DNA of 5,070 nucleotides from Butyrivibrio sp. (GTDB lineage: Bacteria; Bacillota; Clostridia; Lachnospirales; Lachnospiraceae), in NCBI GenBank assembly GCA_024688095.1, contig JAILEJ010000361.1:1-5070 (forward strand). Direction: 5' to 3'. Positions within the stretch are counted from its first letter, which is position 1, and every line of letters begins with the position of its first letter. Below are positions 1 to 5,070 of this stretch, one piece after another. The position numbers were made by a program, and so were the translations under genes. Below the pieces are notes generated by a model. That model saw nothing but the letters and a program-made list of their open reading frames with translations, made no database searches and had not been told where the DNA came from.

Positions 1-287
1 TAATAAAGGTTTTAAACAGTGATGTAAGAGAAAAGTATTTTTCTCTTGGTGATTTTGTTGTTGTAAATCATCTCGATATGCTTCCACCTTTAGATTACAA
101 TGTTAATGAATTCCTTGAAAAGAGAGAGGTGTATTCTCTAATTCTTATAAGATTCTACGATAAAAAGAACAGGGAATGCATCCTTATAATATCCAGTGTT
201 GGAATCAAAACTCAATGGAACCAGACTCGTTTTAAATATTATCGTGCATTTACAGATCTTCTTGCACTGCATGACCTGAGACCCTAG
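1..287 (+). CDS. C-terminal end of an unidentified protein (possible GAF-like domain), cut by left edge
   Basis: An open frame runs from the left edge (first full codon at 3) to TAG at 285-287, giving 94 residues. An internal ATG at 78 exists, but the frame is open upstream of it with equally protein-like sequence, so this is the tail of a longer gene rather than a 69-residue protein. Visible pattern: a LGDFVVVNHLD strand-like stretch, then VNEFLEKREVYSLILIRFYDKK and CILIISSVG strands, then a terminal helix containing W-N-x-T-R and FTDLLAL. A strand-strand-helix ending with a Trp before the last helix recalls the end of GAF domains that sit in cyclic-di-GMP regulators, but no diagnostic motif is present. 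This is a tentative likeness only. The last codons (encoding LRP) and the stop lie in or next to a G/C-rich hairpin-repeat block, so the natural C-terminus may have been altered by the repeat. No signal peptide or membrane segment is visible in this part. Confidence 0.6.
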   Translation, partial: IKVLNSDVREKYFSLGDFVVVNHLDMLPPLDYNVNEFLEKREVYSLILIRFYDKKNRECILIISSVGIKTQWNQTRFKYYRAFTDLLALHDLRP

Positions 288-300
288 GAACTCTAGGGTC
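280..300. repeat. Perfect 8-bp inverted repeat (hairpin) at the stop codon of the left gene
   Basis: GACCCTAG (280-287) pairs perfectly with CTAGGGTC (293-300) around a 5-nt loop, GAACT. The TAG stop codon of the left gene is the last three bases of the left arm. No T-tract follows on the + strand (the next bases are GGGGGTG), so it is not a standard intrinsic terminator. The right arm is the start of the first G-rich 23-nt repeat. It may protect the mRNA 3' end or be part of the repeat element; this role is inferred. Confidence 0.6.
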
Positions 301-315
301 GGGGGTGTTGGTCCA
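293..315 (+). repeat. G-rich 23-nt repeat, copy A
   Basis: This is the first of three related 23-nt units in the window. It starts CTAGGGTC, has a GGGGGT core and ends TTGGTCCA. It differs from copy C (2758-2780) at 3 of 23 positions and from copy B (322-344) at 4. Copies A and B lie in direct orientation with a 29-bp period. The G-richness stands out strongly from the AT-rich surroundings. The unit is short and non-coding, and looks like a REP-type dispersed repeat; that family assignment is inference. Confidence 0.7.
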
Positions 316-321
316 TGCACC

Positions 322-344
322 CTGGGGTCGGGGGTAGTGGTTCA
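322..344 (+). repeat. G-rich 23-nt repeat, copy B
   Basis: The second unit starts CTGGGGTC, has a GGGGGT core and ends AGTGGTTCA. It differs from copy C at 4 of 23 positions. It ends ten bases before the -35 box of the secreted-protein gene, so the A/B block separates the left gene from that promoter. Confidence 0.7.
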
Positions 345-353
345 AAATCATAA

Positions 354-382
354 TTGAATCCCTAAATTATAGATAGTATAAT
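354..382 (+). promoter_or_regulatory. Sigma-A-type promoter for the secreted-protein gene
   Basis: TTGAAT (354-359) as -35 and TATAAT (377-382) as -10 are separated by exactly 17 bp (360-376). The -10 matches consensus at all six positions and the -35 (TTGACA) at four of six. Transcription would begin near 389, giving a leader of roughly 75 nt to the ATG at 465. If translation began at the ATG at 402, the leader would be only about 13 nt with no good ribosome binding site. No riboswitch, including c-di-GMP types, was recognised in the leader. Confidence 0.75.
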
Positions 383-452
383 AAATATAGATAGAGACTG
401 TATGCGTGTCGCTTTTGATTGTGAACAATATATTAACGTTTTTATGATAAAT

Positions 453-459
453 AGAGGGG
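453..459 (+). promoter_or_regulatory. Ribosome binding site that decides the start at 465
   Basis: AGAGGGG lies 5 nt upstream of ATG 465, the expected Shine-Dalgarno spacing. The earlier in-frame ATGs at 402 and 444 have no comparable purine-rich site upstream (402 has only a weak AGAGA-like stretch). Confidence 0.7.
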
Positions 460-464
460 TATTT

Positions 465-2753
465 ATGAAAGAAAATATATTGTCTGAAAGTTTATTATTA
501 ACGATAAAAGTGAAAAAGTTTGTCATTCAATTTCCATTATTGATGGCATTAGCATTCTTTATGTTTTTTTTCATGAACATTAAGGTGGAGGCGAGTACAT
601 ATAACTTGTTGCCCGATGTAGGTATTACGGTGGATGGATCGCTGTACACACAAAATGTGTCATATGAGTCGTCAACCCATACGCTTACATTGAATGGTGC
701 AACAATAGATGGTACGTTACAAATCACTGGAGAGTCTAATCATGACACGGGTCAACAGAGTATAACCTATTTTAATATAGTGCTTGGATCCGGTACATCA
801 TACATCTCCAGCTTAAAACTTAATAGTGCAGTTATAGTTACTGTAACAGGAGATGGGGAACTGGTGCTAAGGAACCTAGCAGGCCACCAAGGTGATCAAA
901 GTACAGGAGCATCTGTTGAATTTCAACAGGATCCCCAAACTCTTGCTCCGGAATTGATAATAGAAGGCGGAACAGTAACTATTGATGGAGGTGATTACGA
1001 CTATGCTATTAAGGAGGAAGGCTGTCTTTATATAAGAGAAGGAGCAAAGAAGGTTACATTAATACGTGGTCTAACTGGAATTATCCTTGATGCAGAGGAA
1101 TATGGTATACCCAAAATATTCAGCGATTATCCGTGTTTGGCTAAGTATATCAGCAGTTACAATGGAGGGGAAGAGATTGTTCTTTCACCAAACGGAACCT
1201 ATAATGGAAGTAGTGATAAAGGACATACAGATACATCACTTATAGAGGAGGATTCTAATAATTACAGTCAATTAACGTTTAAGCTTGGACATACTGCGAC
1301 CTGGAAGAATGACGATGGATCTGTGCTTGAGACGGATAATTATTACTATTGGGATGGTCAGACACCTGAATACAACGGTGATACACCTACAAAGACAGCG
1401 GATGCACAGTATACCTATACCTTTGCAGGTTGGTCACCTGAGCCTGCAGGAATAACTTCCGATACAACATATACTGCAGTCTATTCAAAAACGTTAAATA
1501 AATATACAATAACCTGGAAGAACGCAGATGGTACAACTTTGGAGACAGATACAGGCGTTGAATATGGTACTACTCCAAAATATGATGGAGAAGAACCGGC
1601 AAAAGATGCTGATGCACAATATACCTATACCTTTGCAGGTTGGTCACCTGCTGTCTCTGCAGTTACAGGAGATGCAACTTATACTGCAACATATACAAGT
1701 ACAGCTATTCAAAACGATAAAGCAAGTACGGAATGTAACTCAGAAGGTTCTGTTGCAATTACTGATACTACAGGAACAACTTTAAACGTGATAACCGAAA
1801 GTATTGCTGCAAACGGATCTGAAGAAATGAAAAAAGCAATTTCAAATGCAAAGAAGGTAGAATATAAAGTTGTGAGTGCTGCTACATCAAACGAAGCAAC
1901 CGGTGCTTCAAATCTCCAGGAGTTAATAAATGGCAAACACTATACATTTGGGGCATTTCTTGATCTTTCTATTCAAGTATTTGCAGATGGAACAAATGTG
2001 GGTAATGTAACAGACCTTACAGGTAATATCCAGTTAACAGTGTCAATACCCGAAACTCTCATGAAGGATGGAAGAACATTTATAATTGGAAGATACCATA
2101 ATGGGAAAACAGATGTAGTTGGTAAGGGAACAGGAAGTACAGCAACAATAGAGACAGATGGTTTTTCTACGTATGCCATAGCGTATTATGACGAAGTGGA
2201 TAAAGTAATTCTTTTAAAGGGAGAAACGAAAGGTTCTAATAAGATAAAACTAACCTGGAATAAGATAAGCGGAGCAACCGGATATACTCTTTATGGAGCA
2301 AAGTGTGGCTCAAAATTTAAGGAGATTAAGACATTCTCATCATCTAAGAATTCATATGTTGCTAAAAAGTTAAAAGAGGGTAAGAGTTATAAATATTACG
2401 TTGTAGCAAATGGTGTCAAAGATGCATCAGGGGATAATGTAAATAGTTTGTCGGTTCATGTTATGGTCGGCGACGGTGGGAAGAAAGGTAATCCTACAAA
2501 GGTTACAGCAAAGAGCAAAGTGACTGTAAAGGCTGGGAAAAAAGCAAAACTTGGAGCAAAGGTTGTCATGGAGGCGGCAAAAACGCATATAGGAAACGGT
2601 CATTGTGATTCAATCAGATACATAAGTTCAGATGAATCAATTGCAACGGTTACAAAGAATGGAAAGGTTAAAGGCATAAAGTCTGGAAGTTGTAAGGTTT
2701 ATGCAGTAGCTTCAAATGGAATAAGTAAGAGGATTAATGTAACAGTAAAATGA
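465..2753 (+). CDS. Secreted modular surface protein with InlB-type B repeats, FN3-like and Big_2 Ig-like domains
   Basis: This is a complete 762-residue protein when started at ATG 465. That start is supported by the ribosome binding site and by a textbook signal peptide: Lys residues (KVKK), a hydrophobic core around FPLLMALAFFMFFF, and likely cleavage after VEA at residue 43. An in-frame ATG at 402 would add 21 unlikely residues. Mature regions in order: about 44-273, a beta-rich region opening with VDGSLYTQ and THTLTLNGATIDG, like the repeat-rich carbohydrate-binding or beta-helix modules of Clostridia surface proteins; about 277-411, two InlB B-type (Listeria-Bacteroides) repeats, each with TWKN-DG, DAQYTYTFAGWSP and TYTA-Y; about 415-576, a middle domain ending DGFSTYAIAYYDE, common in Lachnospiraceae exoproteins; about 579-669, a fibronectin III-like domain (IKLTWNKISGATGYTLY); about 677-762, a Big_2 Ig-like domain (ISSDESIATVTKNGKVKGIKSG). 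No enzyme motif, LPXTG signal, SLH domain or C-terminal membrane segment is visible, so the mode of attachment is unknown. An adhesive or binding role is inferred from domain type. It is monocistronic, with its own promoter and terminator. Confidence 0.88.
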   Translation: MKENILSESLLLTIKVKKFVIQFPLLMALAFFMFFFMNIKVEASTYNLLPDVGITVDGSLYTQNVSYESSTHTLTLNGATIDGTLQITGESNHDTGQQSITYFNIVLGSGTSYISSLKLNSAVIVTVTGDGELVLRNLAGHQGDQSTGASVEFQQDPQTLAPELIIEGGTVTIDGGDYDYAIKEEGCLYIREGAKKVTLIRGLTGIILDAEEYGIPKIFSDYPCLAKYISSYNGGEEIVLSPNGTYNGSSDKGHTDTSLIEEDSNNYSQLTFKLGHTATWKNDDGSVLETDNYYYWDGQTPEYNGDTPTKTADAQYTYTFAGWSPEPAGITSDTTYTAVYSKTLNKYTITWKNADGTTLETDTGVEYGTTPKYDGEEPAKDADAQYTYTFAGWSPAVSAVTGDATYTATYTSTAIQNDKASTECNSEGSVAITDTTGTTLNVITESIAANGSEEMKKAISNAKKVEYKVVSAATSNEATGASNLQELINGKHYTFGAFLDLSIQVFADGTNVGNVTDLTGNIQLTVSIPETLMKDGRTFIIGRYHNGKTDVVGKGTGSTATIETDGFSTYAIAYYDEVDKVILLKGETKGSNKIKLTWNKISGATGYTLYGAKCGSKFKEIKTFSSSKNSYVAKKLKEGKSYKYYVVANGVKDASGDNVNSLSVHVMVGDGGKKGNPTKVTAKSKVTVKAGKKAKLGAKVVMEAAKTHIGNGHCDSIRYISSDESIATVTKNGKVKGIKSGSCKVYAVASNGISKRINVTVK
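1299..1694 (+). repeat. Two tandem InlB-type repeat units within the secreted-protein gene
   Basis: Unit 1 (about 1299-1484) and unit 2 (about 1512-1694) each encode a roughly 61-62-residue module starting TWKN and ending TYTA-Y. At DNA level 1401-1440 and 1611-1650 are identical at 39 of 40 positions, exactly 210 bp apart. The repeat beginnings are 213 bp apart, showing a one-codon length difference between units. The rest of each unit is clearly more diverged, so similarity is concentrated in the DAQYTYTFAGWSP segment. Confidence 0.85.
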
Positions 2754-2757
2754 GCCT

Positions 2758-2780
2758 CTGGGGACGGGGGTGATGGTCCA
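2758..2780 (+). repeat. G-rich 23-nt repeat, copy C
   Basis: The third unit begins five bases after the TGA stop of the secreted-protein gene. It starts CTGGGGAC, has a GGGGGT core and ends GATGGTCCA, in the same orientation as copies A and B. Within it GGAC (2762-2765) can pair with GTCC (2776-2779) across a 10-nt loop, a short hairpin that copies A and B lack because of an A-to-T difference. It lies before the terminator and would be transcribed into the 3' end of the mRNA. Confidence 0.7.
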
Positions 2781-2796
2781 CCTCAAATAAAAAATG

Positions 2797-2829
2797 AAAA
2801 AAGTCCACGGCTAGACCGTGGGCTTTTTT
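2797..2829. terminator. Bidirectional intrinsic terminator between convergent genes
   Basis: A6 (2797-2802) is followed by an 8-bp stem, GTCCACGG (2803-2810) with CCGTGGGC (2816-2823), containing one T-G wobble (G-T-mismatched when read on the other strand), a CTAGA loop, then T6 (2824-2829). The T-tract serves the + strand gene ending at 2753 and the A-tract serves the - strand gene ending at 2833. The hairpin begins ten bases after the stop codon of the latter. Confidence 0.92.
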
Positions 2830-2832
2830 ATG

Positions 2833-5070
2833 TTATTGTGTATCGGATTTTTTCTTTGCTTCAATAGAATCTAATTCTTTTTGCGTTAACGACAATAAGG
2901 ATTCATCTGCTATATTTTCTTCAGATCTAAGATGCCCTACTGCGGTAATATTAATAGTAACATTTTTATTATTTACCTGATTAATTTCTTCTATATGTTC
3001 TTTTAAGCTTTTTATCAATTCATTAAGTTTTTCATTGGAATCTATATAAATAAGAATTCCAAAATAAGATTCTTTGATTCTGGATGCGACTGCACGCTGA
3101 CCTATGATATCTATTATTTTTTCAGATATTTCTTTCAATACGCTTGATGAAAATCTGTTGCCATAGGTTTCCTCTATGCGATGATGGTTTGAATTATGAA
3201 GTAAGATGTAGGCATAATTTTTTCCTTCATCATGGTATTGTTCTGCATAATCAAACAATGTCTGCACAAAGAACTTACTATTCATAAGTCTTGTTATTTT
3301 ATCAAGTCTAGATGGATTAAGTAGTTTTTGAACTCTGAAAATTTCCTGATCTATATCTTCAAAGTTTCCAACAAGACCTATTATCTTACCCTTTTCATAA
3401 ATTGGTATTTTGTTGCATATTATATTGTGAACAACACCATTTACGATACATTGTCCGGGAGCATTGAATACCACTTTGCCTTTACCGATTACATCAAGTT
3501 CATCTCCCTGATATGGTCCATCATCAACATGCCAGTGCATGTCTTCATCCGTTTTGCCGATTATATCATCCAAGGATTTTATTTCATAAAAATCCATAAA
3601 AGCCTTGCTTACACCTCTGAATCTGCGATTTTTATCCTTCCAGAACATCTTATGTGTGGAATTAGTTATAAGGTTATACCATAGTTGTGCATATTCAATG
3701 GTAGTATCTTCGGTAGCAGTATTACTTGAAAAGTCAGTATAAAAAGTTTTATCGAGGGCTTCCACTGATTCATTTGAAAGAATACTTATTGTAAAAAGAA
3801 ATTCAGTATCATCGGTTCCAGGAATGGGAAGAAGAGCAAATTCACGCCATTTATAAGAACCATCCTGCTGTTTGACCCTAAAAGTCTTTTTGGTAAAACA
3901 TTGTTCTTCGGGATAGTAATTCTTAGTGGATTTTTCTAAACGCATAAATTTAATGAATTCATTTTTATCTTCTGAAAACAGATAATTTGCAGCAAAATCC
4001 AGACATAGTTCTGTCATGTTTTGAGTATTTTCGGAAATTTTATTCAGATATAGATATCCTCCCAATAGAGGAAATGCTATATCTTCTTTGTAATTTATAA
4101 GAAGTACTACTTCATGTAGATGATTAAGCTCTCTTAGCCTGTTATCAAGCATATCTCTTTCGTTGGTATTATGATCAAGAGAGATATTCGTTATACTGGC
4201 TTTAAATAAATACCTGTTTTCATTTTCGGATAAGTATAATACTTTTAAAAGAAAGTAATCGCCGTTATTAGTATAGTAGAAACTCTCACTGCTTTTACTG
4301 ACAATTGCTTTTTCAATAAACTGAATATACTTAGGCATAAGAGCGGATGAAGGGTTATATATGACTCTGTCTATTTGCCTTAAATCATTACTGGCAATGG
4401 AAATCTGTTTTCTGAAAGCATCATTCATGAATAATGTTTTAAAGGTATTTCCATCATATTCAATTATCTCAAGAGGCTGGTCTAGATCAAGAGCGGTGAT
4501 ACTAGCAATTTCATAATAACTGTACCAGCTTCTTTTTTCTATGGATATATTTTTTGATGCCATATTCTGGAGCATAGTATCATAAGGCTCTGGCTGGCCA
4601 AAATAAAAGCCCTGAAATTTGCCACAGCCAATAGAATACAGAAAATCGATCTGTTCCTTGGTTTTAACACCTTCGCACAGAGTTTTTATACCAATACGTT
4701 TAGCCATATTTATAGTTGAACGTACAATGGTTTTTGATTTTTCGCTTAAGGTTGTGAGAAAATGCATGTCCATTTTTAAAAGATCAAAATCGTAATCCTG
4801 AAGCAAGGTTAAAGATGAGTAGCCACTTCCAAAATCGTCCATCCATATTTCATAACCTCTGTTTCTGAAGCTTTCGATAACATCCTTCATTAGTTCTTCA
4901 TCCTGGGCGATCATACTTTCAGTAATTTCTATATGAATATAATCCCTTGGAATATCATATTTTGCGACAGCATTTTCAACTACTTTTAACATATCGCACA
5001 TGATAAAATCAAGCCTGGAGAAATTAACGGATACAGGAAAAATAGGTTTTCCACTAACAAAATGTTCATG
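2833..5070 (-). CDS. c-di-GMP signalling protein: EAL phosphodiesterase, PAS-like regions, degenerate GGDEF (N-terminus off the right edge)
   Basis: The frame is open from the right edge to TAA at 2833-2835: 745 residues, numbered here from the edge. The Met at 5001 is internal to the EAL domain, since the 23 codons upstream encode its conserved strand PVSVNFSR, so it is not the start. EAL (about 1-165): Asn16 of NFS, Glu48 and Glu51 of EITES, Asp78-Asp79 of MDDFGSGYSSL, Lys99 of LLKMD, Glu133 of CEGV and Gln153 of FQGF are all present. These match the metal-binding and catalytic positions of active EAL phosphodiesterases, which cleave c-di-GMP to pGpG; the EAL motif itself is outside the window. 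Then come three PAS-like regions: about 182-298 (LEIIEYDGNTFKTLFMNDAF), 318-430 (ending FRVKQQDGSYKWREF) and 459-573 (MFWKDKNRRF, IGKTDEDM). The C-terminus (about 589-715) is GGDEF-like (LDKITRLMNSKFF, ETYGNRFS), but the signature is replaced by KESYF, so cyclase activity is not expected. No membrane segment is visible; the protein is probably cytoplasmic. An upstream GGDEF or sensor domain may lie off-window. Confidence 0.92.
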   Translation of the reverse strand, partial: HEHFVSGKPIFPVSVNFSRLDFIMCDMLKVVENAVAKYDIPRDYIHIEITESMIAQDEELMKDVIESFRNRGYEIWMDDFGSGYSSLTLLQDYDFDLLKMDMHFLTTLSEKSKTIVRSTINMAKRIGIKTLCEGVKTKEQIDFLYSIGCGKFQGFYFGQPEPYDTMLQNMASKNISIEKRSWYSYYEIASITALDLDQPLEIIEYDGNTFKTLFMNDAFRKQISIASNDLRQIDRVIYNPSSALMPKYIQFIEKAIVSKSSESFYYTNNGDYFLLKVLYLSENENRYLFKASITNISLDHNTNERDMLDNRLRELNHLHEVVLLINYKEDIAFPLLGGYLYLNKISENTQNMTELCLDFAANYLFSEDKNEFIKFMRLEKSTKNYYPEEQCFTKKTFRVKQQDGSYKWREFALLPIPGTDDTEFLFTISILSNESVEALDKTFYTDFSSNTATEDTTIEYAQLWYNLITNSTHKMFWKDKNRRFRGVSKAFMDFYEIKSLDDIIGKTDEDMHWHVDDGPYQGDELDVIGKGKVVFNAPGQCIVNGVVHNIICNKIPIYEKGKIIGLVGNFEDIDQEIFRVQKLLNPSRLDKITRLMNSKFFVQTLFDYAEQYHDEGKNYAYILLHNSNHHRIEETYGNRFSSSVLKEISEKIIDIIGQRAVASRIKESYFGILIYIDSNEKLNELIKSLKEHIEEINQVNNKNVTINITAVGHLRSEENIADESLLSLTQKELDSIEAKKKSDTQ

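Noticed and set aside
26..47. 9-bp inverted repeat AAGAGAAAA / TTTTCTCTT with a 4-nt loop near the left edge
   Set aside because: It lies inside the open frame of the left gene, is very AT-rich and has no T-tract after it. It is best explained as coding sequence with chance symmetry.
138..320. 60-codon open frame on the - strand spanning the left gene and repeat block
   Set aside because: It is antisense to a more protein-like frame and has no promoter or ribosome binding site support.
293..350. Possible CRISPR array from the 29-bp periodic repeats A and B
   Set aside because: There are only two adjacent units, the gap between them is about 6 nt so there is no spacer, and no cas gene is present.
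389..464. Possible c-di-GMP (GEMM) or other riboswitch in the leader, suggested by the c-di-GMP gene nearby
   Set aside because: The leader is too short and AT-rich, and none of the conserved riboswitch core sequences could be seen.
1528..1785. 85-codon open frame on the + strand inside the secreted-protein gene
   Set aside because: It is a frame-shifted shadow of the InlB repeat region, rich in Gln/Leu/Met from repeated codons, while the main frame has clear domains.
2797..2829. Possible small RNA gene or attachment site in the 79-bp gap between convergent genes
   Set aside because: The symmetric A6-stem-loop-T6 structure is fully explained as a shared intrinsic terminator.
3328..3684. 118-codon open frame on the + strand
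   Set aside because: It is antisense to the well-supported PAS/GGDEF-like coding frame, has no ribosome binding site and gives a low-complexity, non-protein-like translation.

Overview
The window is AT-rich with strong AGAGGGG-type ribosome binding, a consensus sigma-A-type promoter, an InlB-repeat surface protein and a large PAS/EAL signalling protein. Together these suggest a low-GC Gram-positive bacterium, most plausibly a Clostridia member of the Lachnospiraceae type (Butyrivibrio/Roseburia-like). That placement is inference from gene style; the window holds no rRNA or other phylogenetic marker.

Layout. (1) 1-287, + strand: the last 94 codons of a gene entering from the left edge. Its family is not certain; a GAF-like C-terminus is the best guess. 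Its stop codon lies inside a perfect 8-bp hairpin. (2) 280-344: a short G-rich block with that hairpin and two 23-nt direct repeats spaced 29 bp apart. (3) 354-464: a near-consensus promoter, a ~75-nt leader and a good ribosome binding site. (4) 465-2753, + strand: a complete 762-residue secreted modular protein: signal peptide, beta-rich N-terminal region, two InlB-type B repeats, a middle domain, a fibronectin type III-like domain and a C-terminal Ig-like (Big_2) domain. The upstream in-frame ATG at 402 is probably not used. (5) 2758-2780: a third copy of the G-rich 23-nt repeat, five bases after the stop codon. (6) 2797-2829: a bidirectional intrinsic terminator between convergent genes. 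(7) 5070-2833, - strand: 745 visible codons of a cyclic-di-GMP signalling protein, cut by the right edge. It carries most of an EAL phosphodiesterase domain, three PAS-like sensor regions and a C-terminal degenerate GGDEF domain.

The secreted protein is a single-gene transcription unit with its own promoter and terminator. It is bracketed by same-orientation copies of one short G-rich repeat. The EAL protein is transcribed towards it and shares only the terminator. c-di-GMP commonly controls surface adhesion, so a functional link is conceivable, but nothing in the sequence shows one and no c-di-GMP riboswitch is visible in the leader. The clearest unexplained features are the G-rich repeat family and the domain order of the EAL protein. 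I did not find a convincing new multi-gene system.
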